From Allium sativum (Eukaryota; Streptophyta; Magnoliopsida; Asparagales; Amaryllidaceae), in the NCBI GenBank assembly GCA_030737875.1, contig CM060911.1, positions 97,856,599 to 97,920,598 on the forward strand: a stretch of 64,000 nt of DNA, read 5' to 3'. Below are positions 33,306 through 46,222 of this stretch, piece by piece (the first letter of the stretch is position 1; every line of letters starts with the position of its first letter). A program made the position numbers and the translations under genes. The notes below the pieces were generated by a model, which did no database searches, was not told the origin of the DNA, and saw nothing but the letters and a program-made list of their open reading frames with translations.

Positions 33306-34274
33306 TTGTTTGTTTGGCTGTTTGGTGATTGATTGCGATATTGGTTTGAATGTGGTTTGTGGTGTGGAAAATCGAATCGATAAATGGGTTAGGATTAGAC
33401 GTGCGCCGTTATAAGGCGAAGGAGTAAGGCTAGGTTAGACTCTTACTCCAAATTTTGTGGTTTGCATAACGAAAGTGATTTGATTGATATGGGTATGGCG
33501 GTGGCCATTATTAGACCGGGGACAAGGCTAGGCCTTATCCCGTTTCTAGTATCGTGCCGTTATGCCGCCGAAATTTTCTAAAATAAGTTAGAAAAATAAA
33601 AATATCATTTTTATTAGGAATGAATAAAATAACATATTCATTTACAAATCAAAACGATTTGTTGATGTACACCCATTTGACTGATATGGATTGGGACGAT
33701 AAATTTTACACATCGCCCAACTGCACAAATAAAATATGCGTTGGATTGTTTGAAACCCCACACGGGTGTTGGGATGAAATTTGAAGTTCACTCATCCTGA
33801 TTGATTAAATATGTCGATCAATTGATTGACAGGCTGTTATAAGCGTCAGATATCTATATCTGATGCCTATACAGTGTAGTGCACTTTGGTTGATGGTTGA
33901 TTATTTTTCAAAGCTATTATATACATGTGTTGTATGGAATCCATATAATTAACATTATATGGTGATTGATTGGGCCTCATTCCAATCGGGGAAATAATGA
34001 ATATTATAAAAGAAAATTCATATGTTGAATATAAAAATAGTGATGTGTCGACAGTACTCATGTGTTGAGATTAGTCGTGTGTTGAAAGAAATATAGATTC
34101 ATGTGTTGAATAGAACAAATATTCATTTGTTGAATAGAATAACAAATTATTGAAATATAAAGCCATGTTGATTAGAGATGCGTTATTTTGACGCGAACAA
34201 TGTTTATATCGATTTTATTCATTTTAAAATGAATATTGAAAAGTGATTTCGAAATCGAATATTTCGAAATCGAA

Positions 34275-34633
34275 TATTTCGAAATGAATTGAATTGAAAA
34301 CGATTTCGAAATGAATTGAATTGAAAACGATTTCGAAATGAATTGAATTGAAAACGATTTCGAAATGAATTGAATTGAAAACGATTTCGAAATGAATTGA
34401 ATTGAAAACGATTTCGAAATGAATTGAATTGAAAACGATTTCGAAATGAATTGAATTGAAAACGATTTCGAGTTGAATTGAATTGAAAACGATTTCGAGA
34501 TGAATTGAATTGAAAACGATTTCGAGATGAATTGAATTGAAAACGATTTCGACATGAATTGAATTGAAAACGATTTCGAAATGAATTGAATTGAAAACGA
34601 TTTCGAAATGAATTGAATTGAAAACGAATTCAA
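34275..34633 (+). repeat. 27-bp tandem array, about 13 units (D1 5' LTR)
   Basis: The unit is CGATTTCGAAATGAATTGAA plus TTGAAAA and contains the palindrome ATTTCGAAAT. Because 27 is divisible by three, the antisense strand stays open as a repetitive 9-residue frame. This is a by-product of unit length. The 3' LTR array (about 41970-42356) has about 14 units. Confidence 0.9.
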
Positions 34634-35525
34634 ATTGAATTGAAAGTGAATTGAAATGAATTCAAATTGAATTAAAATTTGAATTGAATAGAAATGAATT
34701 TTAAAACGAATTTATAAAGAAGAATTCAATTTTGATTTGAATTGAAAAGAAAGTTGAAATTGCTTTTGAAACAATTTTAAAACGATTTATAAAATTCGTT
34801 TTAAATAGAAATCGACGAAATATATATTATATATATTATATATATAATATAATGGCCTGAATAGAACACGCCGCGCCGCGGCAGTTCGTGAATTTCGACC
34901 ATTTATTTCAAACGGACATTGTGGGAGATCCGACCGTCGGATTCTCCTAAAACCGGAACTGTTGGGTTCGTATCGAAAAGAGCTTTCCAATGAATATTAG
35001 AAATTTGAAATCTAACGGTTGGATTTGGAATTATGTCCAAATAAAATTCGAAAAAGGTCGCTGTAAGTGCAGTTCGATGGCCGTTGATGGAAATCGACTG
35101 TACGGGCCTTGATAAAATTATTAAAAATATCTATAATTTGTGTAAAATTATAATATGTGAATTGGAAAGAATTGGGCTAGAAAATTCTACATTTGAATAG
35201 GTAAAAATAGATTTCTATCGAAATGAACTAGTTTTGAACTAGAATTAAAATCAATTTATTTTTGAAATAAATAAATTGAATTTGAAAGTGATTTTGAAAA
35301 TAATCAATATTTCCAATACGTGAATTGGACTGGAGTTGAATCGAAATTATCTTCGAAATATTTCATTGTAGGATTTCGTGACCATACAGATATTGTTATG
35401 GGAATTTGAAATATATATTTTATATCGTTATTTCCAATACGATATTTGTTGGTTTCAGAATTTGATATTGAATATAAGCCGGTATATTTTCTGTTAAGAG
35501 CCTTGTATTTAATATCAAATGTGAT

Positions 35526-35573
35526 TTGGGTTTATCGTGAATCGTGTTTTAGATAACATTGGTTCTTTAACCC
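35526..35573 (+). other. Stem-loop S1 (D1 5' LTR)
   Basis: GGGTT (35528-35532) pairs with AACCC (35569-35573). The middle stem is GAA/TTC and the inner stem is GTGTT/AACAT around TTAGAT, with one G-T wobble. Copies: 43248-43294, 48780-48829 and 56410-56459. Confidence 0.55.
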
Positions 35574-36690
35574 TGTTAAAGGCAAGATATCGATTTATGA
35601 AAAGATTAAAACTAAGTGGAGTTTTAATGAATCTTTAATTAGATTAAAATGTGAATTGATAATTTAAATTATCAAATCTGAAAAGTGATCGAGAGTGGAG
35701 TATCACCAGTTTTGCTCCAAAGCGATAGTTAAATCTTTAATTAGATTTGAACGTGAAATGGTAATTAATTTTACCGATAACACCGTGGTGTTAGATATGG
35801 AGTATCACCAGTTTTGCTCCATGTGATATATAGGTTGGGATTGGGAAATAAAACAAATAATTACTTCGGTGTGGTTCGCTAATCCCGACTAGTTTGAAAT
35901 GATATCCAAAGGAAGATTATAGGATAAATTTAGAAGAATTTATCTTTGATAAAATTAATGGGAACATTTCCCTAAGAATGTGATTTTGTGAATAAAAGAA
36001 TATTCTGAATTGGAATGAGGCGTTCGTTGTGTTTGTGTAACATTTGTTTATCATATACGTGGGTTATTCAGAAAGGCCGGGTTTATACCCATTCTGAATA
36101 ATCGATTCGACGAGATGTCGAAGATGAAGACGGTGGTCGAAGACCGGAAGTCTTCACATCGTTTGGGTGATTACTGATGATCTTGATTGGGCTGTACACC
36201 CAGGATGAGGGAAACACTTGGTGATCGTCCAGACGTACTTGGAGATGGATGGATATGCGAGGAAAGTGCCTCCGGTTTCGTTCAGACCCAGAACGAACTT
36301 GTAAATGGATTGTGTGTCTGACATTGGATTTTATTCTGTGTTGATTGATCTCTATTAAATATACATCTGTTTGGCGGCGGAGAATTTATTCTCTTGCTTA
36401 ACGCCCTTCTCTGAGACGTACGAGCTCAGAGGTTGTATATCGATGGACATCAGTCGCATGGAGTGAATTGCCAATGTGGCACGCGTATGTGGCAATTGAT
36501 CAAGGCTTCTGTTGAAAAGCAAAGTCTTGTGGTTGATGATCAAAGCACGACATGTATGGCGTAGCTTTGTGTATAACGTGAATTCGCGAGCCTCACCCCT
36601 CGGTATGAGTCAAAAACGGGATAGTGACTGCAGGGAGAGCACGACGTTTCTTTCTAGCTAGGGTGGTGTCAGTGACCTACCAGCCCTGAC

Positions 36691-36700
36691 ATTTATATAC
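36691..36700 (+). promoter_or_regulatory. TATA-box candidate in D1 5' LTR
   Basis: ATTTATATAC after CCTACCAGCCCTGAC. The surrounding 50 bp are strongly conserved with C and D2. 3' LTR copy at about 44411. If it is the promoter, the R region would start about 30 bp further on, leaving a U5 of roughly 900 bp. The GC-rich cassette, upstream within the LTR, would then be transcribed only from the 3' end. This conflict with the leader idea is unresolved. Confidence 0.35.
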
Positions 36701-37074
36701 TTTTCACCTGTGTGGTTGTTGGAATGCGAGGCGCCTCGGATATAGGTCTGTAAGGACCGGGAAACGTGTGTTCAGGAATTGCCAATCCTCAAAAGTAAGA
36801 GAGGACCGGCCCTGAAGATCCAAGGATCATAGTGGGGTCCTGAGACATTTGCTAGAGTGTCTCGAATCGGAGAGGAGCTTGCCCCTTGCCTCGGCTCATG
36901 ATGGAATCCAATTTCCAATACGTGATATTGCGGTTTTAATTGTAGAACTAGTATGGCGACATGATATATGGTACCCATGCCGTCTATGATTGATATTTAT
37001 GATTGAAATTGTTTTGACACTATACACTTATTATAGTATCAAATGATTTGTTTTAAACGTACCAAGCATGTTTG

Positions 37075-37146
37075 GCTATTATAAGGGAAAACCCTATCCT
37101 CCGGCTTGCGTTGCATTGTGTGATGGGACCTGGGTCTTATAATAGC
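37075..37146 (+). other. Conserved branched fold near LTR end (D1 5' LTR)
   Basis: GCTATTATAAG (37075-37085) pairs perfectly with CTTATAATAGC (37136-37146). The 3' LTR copy is 44791-44862. D2 has GCTGTTATAAG with CTTATAACAGC: one base changed in each arm so that pairing is kept. Confidence 0.65.
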
Positions 37147-37189
37147 TTCATTTTTCTAAAGAGCATTGCGTTGTTTTGTTATATGCACT

Positions 37190-37345
37190 AGTATTCTTGG
37201 GAGGAAACCCGTTCCGTGTTATACGGCGTGGTCCCTTGAATTACTCTCTTTTAAATTAAAGTTTTAAATAACTGTTTTAGTTCTCACACCAGTCCCATGA
37301 CTGACCTGGAGTTTATTGTTTTGACCTAAACTCTGGGTGCCCCTA
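37190..37345 (+). other. Terminal LTR block CCGTGTTATACGGCGTGGTC ... CCATGACTGACC (D1)
   Basis: Shared with A (3' LTR), B, C, D2 and D3: CCGT..TTAT/ATACGG, ACCAGTCCCATGACTGACC, GAGTTTA paired with TAAACTC across about 11-15 nt, and GGGTGCCC followed by CGGGCAG. It is the most conserved stretch between families that otherwise barely align. A role in 3'-end formation or integration is possible but not shown. Confidence 0.6.
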
Positions 37346-37667
37346 TTTTCCGCACGGGCAGCTAGTAGTTTTGGTTTTGCAGATTTATATACACAGGGTC
37401 CTGATTTACAGCTGGAACGATGCTCGGAAAGCTCTGTATCCGTGTATTACTTTCAGTTGTGCTTTTGTATTATTTTCCGCTGCTATGTAATTTATTGTAA
37501 TCTCTGATATTTATCGAATGTAATTTATTCATTTATACTCTATATATTCTTGTATCTGATGGAATTGTTGTAATAGCAATGAAATGTTCTTCCGTCTGCG
37601 TCCTTTTGTGTGTTGTTCTCAAAGTATTCGTGCTTTCCTTCACGGGGAAGTTACGGGTTCTTACAGT

Positions 37668-37679
37668 TGGTATCAGAGC
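37668..37679 (+). promoter_or_regulatory. Primer-binding site, D1
   Basis: TGGTATCAGAGC, two bases after the LTR end TTCTTACA (37665). Perfect iMet type. Confidence 0.95.
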
Positions 37680-37739
37680 TTTGGTTTATAGAGCTCGAGA
37701 ACAAGACACGTTAGAACCATACGAAAGAATTCATCAGAT

Positions 37740-37798
37740 ATTGGATTAATAATATCCAATTAGAATGACTCGTTAGAGATAGGATCAGTAGTATCCTA
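37740..37798 (+). other. Pair of post-PBS hairpins with 7-nt loops (D1)
   Basis: ATTGGAT-(TAATAAT)-ATCCAAT at 37740-37760 and TAGGAT-(CAGTAGT)-ATCCTA at 37780-37798. The D2 pair is 51001-51021 and 51041-51059; the D3 pair is 63804-63822 and 63843-63861. Confidence 0.65.
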
Positions 37799-38005
37799 GA
37801 ACGAGTGTGAAGAGTATATTTTTCAAATGAAAATCATTTTGTTTTGAAATTTAAACCATTTTAAAACGTATTTGATTATTTATTTATTTTGAATATGGAC
37901 AATCGAGTATATAAAGATTTTGCATATACGCGTCATGAACGTATATTCGAAGTTTTAATATATTGGATAGATATAGAGTCACATTCTAGACACCCGAAGA
38001 TGATT

Positions 38006-38030
38006 CTGATGATTGTAGCTACATCATCAG
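38006..38030 (+). other. CTGATGAT/ATCATCAG palindrome (D1 internal)
   Basis: 8-bp arms enclose TGTAGCTAC, whose core GTAGCTAC is itself palindromic. Confidence 0.6.
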
Positions 38031-38670
38031 TATTTATGTTCGTGTTTCGAAGGTGTGATTTCTATATATTTCCATTAGACTGGTGTGAGAACCAAACTTA
38101 TTTAGCTAGAACACATTGTTGTGAATTGGCATCAAAAACAAGATTTTCAGTATATATATCAAAATTTAAGAATTTGAAACTCTAATTCACTAATTGATTG
38201 ATGTTTGGGTTGTTTGTTTAATTGTTTGCTAATTTTTAACCATTTATGCCTAATTGAATCGAATATTGAATTGTATTGAAAATTGGTCGCATTTGCTTGT
38301 ATATACATATACTTACATTGAACAGGTCATAGCAAGGAGGCTAGAGCAGAGAATAAAATTTGTTTGCCCGACAAATAGGTACATGTTTACTATAATTTAC
38401 TATTTTGTTTGGGTGATGATGATTTTATGAGCCTATTGGCTAGCCGCTTGGCTTTTTCTTTTTCTTTTTGAGATCTGAAGGACCGGGGAAGCTATTTGAA
38501 ATTCCCCGATGCTCCCGGTGCAGGGGAGGTTATGGCGAAATTTTTCGAAAATTTAGGGTGTCAGCCAAATTTTTGAAGAATTTGAAAATTCTCAGAAACT
38601 GAAAAGTTGGAGAATGGAAGCCAGATCGAATGTAGAGCTTATTAATCAAACCACTTTCGACTTTGTTCCT

Positions 38671-38703
38671 TTTCGGGGACGAAAAGTTTTAAGTGGGGGA
38701 GAT
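38671..38703 (+). promoter_or_regulatory. Polypurine tract region of D1
   Basis: TTCGGGGACGAAAAGTTTT and then AAGTGGGGGAGA (38691-38702), one base before the LTR start at 38704. Confidence 0.9.
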
Positions 38704-40069
38704 TGTAATAACCCGAAAATCTGGGCCAGTTTAAAATTTTTATTTTGGCAATTTTAGCGAATTTTTAAGATTTAAAATAGATTATTTTAAATAATATCGA
38801 CGGGAAAATTTATTTTGAATAGAATTCAACGTATATATTTATACACGTCGTCGTTAGAATATAAATATTTATATATAATTATAAATAAAATTGAAAATGG
38901 CGCGGTATTTCGATAATTCGATTTCAAACATCAATTGAATGTACCGGGTGCAAAACAATCCGGATTTTAGTTAAACCAAAAACATTAGGATCTAATTGAT
39001 AATATCTTTCCAACGAACCCGAAAGATCGAAATTTCATAGCGGGAATCAAAAGATATGTCCAGTTGAAAATTCTGAATAGTCGCTATGGAATTCAGGCCC
39101 TTAAAAATGGACATTTTGCAAATGATCTCGGATTTCGACGAAACCAGTTTTGTTGGGTCCGTGATGTCAAATTATTGCTAGGTTTCAAATTTCATAATTT
39201 TTCGAATCAATATGTGAGCGTGGCAAAGGAAAACGCGTTTGACCAGTTTCAGTTGATTTTAATCGACTGGAAAATGGCCATTTTTCTAACAGTCTCAGAA
39301 TTCGACGAAACTAGTTTTGGTAGGACCGTATCGTCAATACGAAGCTAGAAAATATTTTTCGAGAATTTTTAGAGTTAGGATGTGACCCCGGTAATTTGAA
39401 ATGTACGTTTAAAATTCAATATAGTGATTTAAATGTAAATTAAACGGAAACTGATCGAAACGATCGAATCAACATACGAAACATGTCCCATTGTGTTCGG
39501 AATGGGGGTAAAACGCTATGGACGACAGGAGGTGGGCCTCGTTTCGAGGTCGTATGTGAAAGTCAACATTTTGCAAAATAAAATAATTAAAAAAAAAGGA
39601 GAAGGAGGCGACGAAGGCGGAGAGGAGCCGCCGCCCTCCCCAAAGACCATCGCGCCTCGTCGAAGGCCCCCCTCTTCCACCTCGACCGCAACGCGCAGCA
39701 CCCCCCCCCCCCCCCCCCCCCCAGTCTGCAATCGAGCACCGCACCCCCAGGAAAACCCTAACCCTAGCCCTCCCTTCCCGTCGCCACCTTCCCCTCCTCC
39801 TGCGACCTTCCGCGAAGCCCTGCCACCAAGAATCGACCGCATCGCCCCCGATGACTGCTGCCGCCGCAAGCACATCTTCCCCCCCCCTTCGAAGCTCAAC
39901 AGCGAAGCCACCCCCTCCTTTCAAAACAATGTAAGTTCTTCTTATTATTTTTTTATTTATTTAATTATTATCATGGTAAAACTGATTTTTATTTTAAAAT
40001 AAAAAGGGTTAGGCCTTTAAAATAAATAAAAAGAGAGTAGTAGTATAAAGATATAATTTATATATAAGG

Positions 40070-40815
40070 AAGTATTAAAAATATGATTTTTATATTTTTA
40101 AAGTATTAAAAATATGATTTTTATATTTTTAAAGTATTAAAAATATAATCTTTATTATATAGAAGATGTAGAAATATGATTTTTGCTTAAATAGGAAAGA
40201 GTATATTTTTAGAGGAAAAAAATATGATTTTTGCTTTCGTGAAGTTCGGATTTTTAATATCTAAAAGTCTGGATTTTTTTTATTAGAAAAGGCGAAAACT
40301 TTTTATTAGAAAAGGCGAAAACTTTTTATTAGAAAAGGCGAAAACTTTTTATTTGAAAAGGTGGAATCTTTGTTTTTATAAAGGCGAAGTCTATATTTTT
40401 TGAAATGGAATTTTTATCTATATGGCATCGCAATAAAAATTCGATTTTTATATATTGAACATCGAAGTAAAAATTCAATTTTTATATATTGAACATCGAA
40501 GTAAAAATTCAATTTTTATATATTGAACATCGAAGCAAAATGTGATTTTTATATATTGAACTTCGAAGTAAAATTCGATTTTTATATATTGAACATCGAA
40601 GTAAAAATTCAATTTTTATATATTGAACATCGAAGTAAAATGTGATTTTTACATATTGAACTTGGAAGTAAAAATTCGATTTTTATATATTGAACATCGA
40701 AGTAAAAATTCAATTTTTATATATTGAACATCGAAGTAAAATGTGATTTTTATATATCGAACTTCGAAGTAAAAATTCGATTTTTATATATTGAATAGCG
40801 AAGTAAAAATTCGAT
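40070..40815 (+). repeat. AAAAAT-NNN-ATTTTT hairpin array (D1 3' LTR)
   Basis: Copy of 32340-33115 with scattered substitutions. Confidence 0.8.
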
Positions 40816-41969
40816 TTGTACATATGTAGTGGCTACGACAACGAAGCTGACAAAAAAGGCGAGAACGACGAAGATCTCTACAATAGGAGTGTCGTGAAGT
40901 TGGATAGCTTTAGGTGAGAATTTCTCACTCTTCAATTTATTTTCTAGTTATATATATATACTAGGATGCAGACAGTGTTTAGTAGCACCCGACACAATCG
41001 TCCACAGACCATGGACTTGTTTGTTTGGCTGTTTGGTGATTGATTGCGATATTGGTTTGAATGTGGTTTGTGGTGTGGAAAATCGAATCGATAAATGGGT
41101 TAGGATTAGACGTGCGCCGTTATAAGGCGAAGGAGTAAGGCTAGGTTAGACTCTTACTCCAAATTTTGTGGTTTGCATAACGAAAGTGATTTGATTGATA
41201 TGGGTATGGCGGTGGCCATTATTAGACCGGGGACAAGGCTAGGCCTTATCCCGTTTCTAGTATCGTGCCGTTATGCCGCCGAAATTTTCTAAAATAAGTT
41301 AGAAAAATAAAAATATCATTTTTATTAGGAATGAATAAAATAACATATTCATTTACAAATCAAAACGATTTGTTGATGTACACCCATTTGACTGATATGG
41401 ATTGGGACGATAAATTTTACACATCGCCCAATTGCACAAATAAAATATGCGTTGGATTGTTTGAAACCCCACACGGGTGTTGGGATGAAATTTTAAGTTC
41501 ACTCATCCTGATTGATTAAATATGTCGATCGATTGATTGACAGGCTGTTATAAGCGTCAGATATCTATATTTGATGCCTATACAGTGTAGTGCACTTTGG
41601 TTTATGGTTGATTATTTTTCAAAGCTATTATATACATGTGTTGTATGGAATCCATATAATTAACATTATATGGTGATTGATTGGGCCTCATTCCAATCGG
41701 GGAAATAATGAATATTATAAAAGAAAATTCATATGTTGAATATAAAAATAGTGATGTGTCGACAGTACTCATGTGTTGAGATTAGTCGCGTGTTGAAAGA
41801 AATATAGATTCATGTGTTGAATAGAACAAATATTCATTTGTTGAATAGAATAACAAATTATTGAAATATAAAGCCGTGTTGATTAGAGATGCGTTATTTT
41901 GACGCGAACAATGTTTATATCGATTTTATTCATTTTAAAATGAATATTGAAAAGTGATTTCGAAATCGA

Positions 41970-42356
41970 ATATTTCGAAATGAATTGAATTGAAAACGAT
42001 TTCGAAATGAATTGAATTGAAAACGATTTCGAAATGAATTGAATTGAAAACGATTTCGAAATGAATTGAATTGAAAACGATTTCGAAATGAATTGAATTG
42101 AAAACGATTTCGAAATGAATTGAATTGAAAACGATTTCGAAATGAATTGAATTGAAAACGATTTCGAAATGAATTTAATTGAAAACGATTTCGAAATGAA
42201 TTGAATTGAAAACGATTTCGAGATGAATTGAATTGAAAACGATTTCGAGATGAATTGAATTGAAAACGATTTCGAGATGAATTGAATTGAAAACGATTTC
42301 GAAATGAATTGAATTGAAAACGATTTCGAAATGAATTGAATTGAAAACGAATTCAA
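41970..42356 (+). repeat. 27-bp tandem array, about 14 units (D1 3' LTR)
   Basis: Copy of 34275-34633 with one more unit and one internal unit bearing a G-to-T change. Confidence 0.9.
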
Positions 42357-45300
42357 ATTGAATTGAAAGTGAATTGAAATGAATTCAAATTGAATTAAAA
42401 TTTGAATTGAATAGAAATGAATTTTAAAACGAATTTATAAAGAAGAATTCAATTTTGATTTGAATTGAAAAGAAAGTTGAAATTTCTTTTGAAACAATTT
42501 TAAAACGATTTATAAAATTCGTTTTAAATAGAAATCGACGAAATATATATTATATATTATATATATAATATAATGGCCTGAATAGAACACGCCGCGCCGC
42601 GGCAGTTCGTGAATTTCGACCATTTATTTCAAACGGACATTGCGGGAGATCCGACCGTCGGATTCTCCTAAAACCAGAACCGTTGGGTTCGTATCGAAAA
42701 GTGCTTTCCAATGAATATTAGAAATTTGAAATCTAACGGTTGGATTTGGAATTATGTCCAAATCAAATTCGAAAAAGGTCGCTGTAAGTGCAGTTCGATG
42801 GCCGTTGATGGAAATCGACTGTACGGGCCTTGATAAAATTATTAAAAATATCTATAATTTGTGTAAAATTATAATATGTGAATTGGAAAGAATTGGGCTG
42901 GAAAATTCCACATTTGAATAGGTAAATATAGATTTCTATCGAAATGAACTAGTTTTGAGCTAGAATTAAAATCAATTTATTTTTGAAATAAATAAATTGA
43001 ATTTGAAAGTGATTTTGAAAATAATCAATATTTCCAATACGTGAATTGGACTGGAGTTGAATCGAAATTATCTTCGGAATATTTCGATGTTGGATTTCGT
43101 GACCATACAGATATTGTTATGGGAATTTGAAAGATATATTTTATATCGTTATTTCCAATACGATATTTGTTGGTTTCAGAATTTGATATTGAATATAAGC
43201 CGGTATATTTTCTATTCAGAGCCTTGTATTTAATATCAAATGTGATTTGGGTTTATCGTGAATCGTGTTTTAGATAACATTGGTTCTTTAACCCAGTTAA
43301 AGGCAAGATATCGATTTCTGAAAAGATTAAAACTAAGTGGAGTTTTAATGAATCTTTAATTAGATTAAAATGTGAATTGATAATTTAAATTATCAAATCT
43401 GAAAAGTGATCGAGAGTGGAGTATCACCAGTTTTGCTCCAAAGCGATAGTTAAATCTTTAATTAGATTTGAACGTGAAATGGTAATTAATTTTACCGATA
43501 ACACCGTGGTGTTAGATATGGAGTATCACCAGTTTTGCTCCATGGGATATATAGGTTGGGATTGGGAAATAAAACAAATAATTACTTCGGTGTGGTTCGC
43601 TAATCCCGACTAGTTTGAAATGATATCCAAAGGAAGATTATAGGATAAATTTAGAAGAATTTATCTTTGATAAAATTAATGGGGACATTTCCCTAAGAAT
43701 GTGATTTTGTGAATAAAAGAATATTCTGAATTGGAATGAGGCGTTCGTTGTGTTTGTGTAACATTTGTTTATCATATACGTGGGTTATTCAGAAAGGCCG
43801 GGTTTATACCCATTCTGAATAATCGATTCGACGAGATGTCGAAGATGAAGACGGTGGTCGAAGACCGGAAGTCTTCACATCATTTGGGTGATTACTGATG
43901 ATCTTGATTGGGCTGTACACCCAGGATGAGGGAAACAGTTGGTGATCGTCCAGACGTACTTGGTGATGGATGGATATGCGAGGAAAGTGCCTCCGGTTTC
44001 GTTCAGACCCAGAACGAACTTGTAAATGGATTGTGTGTCTGACATTGGATTTTATTTTGTGTTGATTGATCTCTATTAAATATACATCTGTTTGGTGGCG
44101 GAGAATATATTCTCTTGCTTAACGCCCTTCTCTGAGACGTACGAGCTCAGAGGTTGTATATCGATGGACATCAGTCGCATGGAGTGAATTGCCAATGTGG
44201 CACGCGTAAGTGGCAATTGATCAAGGCTTCTGTTGAAAAGCAAAGTCTTGTGGTTGATGATCAAAGCACGGCCTGTGTGGCGTAGCTTTGTGTATAACGT
44301 GAATTCGCGAGCCTCACCCCTCGGTATGAGTCAAAAACGGGATAGTGACTGCAGGGAGAGCACGACGTTTCTTTCTAGCTAGGGTGGTGTCAGTGACCTA
44401 CCAGCCCTGACATTTATATACTTTTCACCTGTGTGGTTGTTGGAATGCGAGGCGCCTCGGATATAGGTCTGTAAGGACCGGGAAACGTGTGTTCAGGAAT
44501 TGCCAATCCTCAAAAGTAAGAGAGGACCGGCCCTGAAGATCCAAGGATCATAGTGGGGTCCTGAGACATTTGCTAGAGTGTCTCGAATCGGAGAGGAGCT
44601 TGCCCCTTGCCTCGGCTCATGATGGAATCCAATTTCCAATACGTGATATTGCGGTTTTAATTGTAGAACTAGTATGGCGACATGATATATGGTACCCATG
44701 CCGTCTATGATTGATATTTATGATTGAAATTGTTTTGACACTATACACTTATTATAGTATCAAATGATTTGTTTTAACCAAGCATGTTTGGCTATTATAA
44801 GGGAAAACCCTATCCTCCGGCTTGCGTTGCATTGTGTGATGGGACCTGGGTCTTATAATAGCTTCATTTTTCTAAAGAGCATTGCGTTGTTTTGTTATAT
44901 GCACTAGTATTCTTGGGAGGAAACCCGTTCCGTGTTATACGGCGTGGTCCCTTGAATTACTCTCTTTTAAAGTAAAGTTTTAAATAACTATTTTAGTTCT
45001 CACACCAGTCCCATGACTGACCTGGAGTTTATTGTTTTGACCTAAACTCTGGGTGCCCCTATTTTCCGCACGGGCAGCTAGTAGTTTTGGTTTTGCAGAT
45101 TTATATTCACAGGGTCCTGATTTACAGCTGGAACGATGCTCGGAAAGCTCTGTATCCGTGTATTACTTTCAGTTGTGCTTTTGTATTATTTTCCGCTGCT
45201 ATGTAATTTATTGTAATCTCTGATATTTATCGAATGTAATTTATTCATTTATACTCTGTATATTCTTGTATCTAATGGAATTGTTGTAATAGCAATGAAA

Positions 45301-45381
45301 TGTTCTTCCGTCTGCGTCCTTTTGTGTGTTGTTCTCAAAGTATTCGTGCTTTCCTTTACGGGGAAGTTACGGGTTCTTACA

Positions 45382-45386
45382 CCGCC
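45382..45386 (+). repeat. Target-site duplication of D1, right copy (CCGCC)
   Basis: Matches 30925-30929. Confidence 0.95.
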
Positions 45387-46104
45387 CTCCCCTTCCCTTC
45401 CTCGACTGCGACGCCCGAACCCCCCCTCGCCCTCGCGTCCCGCTCCTCTTCCCCTCCTCCGTCCACCGCGGCCTCAGCCGCGTCGCCACCCACCTCCCTC
45501 CAGCGCCTCGCGAACACCCCCCCCCCCAGCAGCGAGGCAACCACCGACGCCCCCCCTCCTCTCCGATTCCTGTAAGTTTTTTTATTTATTTTAATTTATT
45601 TTTCAATTTTAGTTATTGTTCTATTCGATTTTAAAACTGAATTTTTATAGTTAACAAGAACTGATTTTTATTAATTTAAAAGCATTGATTTTTAGTTTAG
45701 AAAAGAATAAATGTTTATTTAGGAAAAATAGTTCTTTTTAAACTAGAAAGATGCGATTTTTATTAACTAGGTAAGATTAATCTTTTTTAAATCAAAATGA
45801 TTTGATTTTGAAAAGTAAAGATTTGATTTTGAATTGTGGAAGCTAAAAATATAATTTTTATATAAGGAAGATAATCAAAATATGATTTTTATATTTTTAA
45901 AGTATTAAAAATATAATCTTTACTATATAGAAGATGTAAAAATATGATTTTTATATTTTTAAAGAATTAAAAATATAATTTTTACATGTTAGGAATATTA
46001 AAAATATCATCTTTTTATAGGTAGCAAAATAAAATGCGATTTCTATAGGGATGGAATTGAAAAGGTAAATCTTTAAAAATAAAAAGACGATATTTTAATA
46101 ATAG

Positions 46105-46222
46105 AAAAGGCGAAAACTTTATTTTTATAAAGGCGAAAACTTTATTTTTATAAAGGCGAAAACTTTATTTTTATAAAGGCGAAAACTTTATTTTTATAAA
46201 GGCGAAAACTTTATTTATGAAA
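46105..46222 (+). repeat. 23-bp GGCGAAAACTTTATTTTTATAAA array, about 5 units (D2 5' LTR)
   Basis: Exact tandem units; the 3' LTR copy is about 53740-53860. D1 has a related GGCGAAAACTTTTTATTAG array at the same place (about 32575-32650). Confidence 0.85.

Larger units (their letters stand above)
30930..37665 (+). repeat. 5' LTR of D1 (6736 bp)
   Basis: Begins TGTAATAACCCG and ends CGGGTTCTTACA, inverse to the start except for one base. Order of contents: gcagttcg-like module, duplicated GACGAAAC module, CCCATTGTGTTCGGAATGGGGG, GC-rich cassette, GTAAGT, AAAAATNNNATTTTT hairpin array, GTGAGAATTTCTCAC, GTCCACAGACCATGGAC, GCCGTTATGCCGCCGAAATTT, 27-bp array, second gcagttcg module, S1 fold, TATA-like site, terminal branched fold and the CCAGTCCCATGACTGACC block. 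Confidence 0.95.
37666..38703 (+). other. Non-coding internal domain of D1 (1038 bp)
   Basis: Contains only cis-motifs: the PBS, two 7-nt-loop hairpins (37740-37760 and 37780-37798), the CTGATGAT palindrome (38006-38030), the GCCCGACAA/GGCTAGCCGCTTGGC/GGAGGTTATGGCG module (38370-38580) and the PPT. The frame from 37889 is short, lacks known domains and is not preserved in D2. Internal length is within 2 bp of D2's. Confidence 0.9.
30930..45381 (+). mobile_element. Element D1: complete non-autonomous long-LTR retrotransposon (14452 bp)
   Basis: It has two near-identical LTRs (30930-37665 and 38704-45381), a perfect iMet PBS, a PPT and flanking CCGCC duplications. The internal domain is only 1038 bp and non-coding, so nearly 93 percent of the element is LTR. 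LTR differences are few and mostly indels in homopolymers and arrays, including about 65 bp lost between A-runs near 39595 in the 3' copy. This suggests a recent insertion. It is the youngest event seen here because it interrupts D2. Confidence 0.95.
38704..45381 (+). repeat. 3' LTR of D1 (6678 bp)
   Basis: Near-identical to 30930-37665. Main differences are loss of about 65 bp between A-runs at about 39595 (this removes the T-rich and poly-C stretch before the cassette), a longer poly-C at about 39700-39722, one extra 27-bp unit, and a few bases lost near 44778. Confidence 0.95.

Noticed and set aside
34172..34633. Antisense frame encoding a 9-residue repeat (FSIQFISKS), also at 41883-42356
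   Set aside because: It arises because a 27-bp non-coding tandem unit is a multiple of three. The array's start and stop fall in unrelated LTR DNA, the related D3 and D2 arrays do not encode it, and it lies within an LTR. No signal or domain supports a protein.
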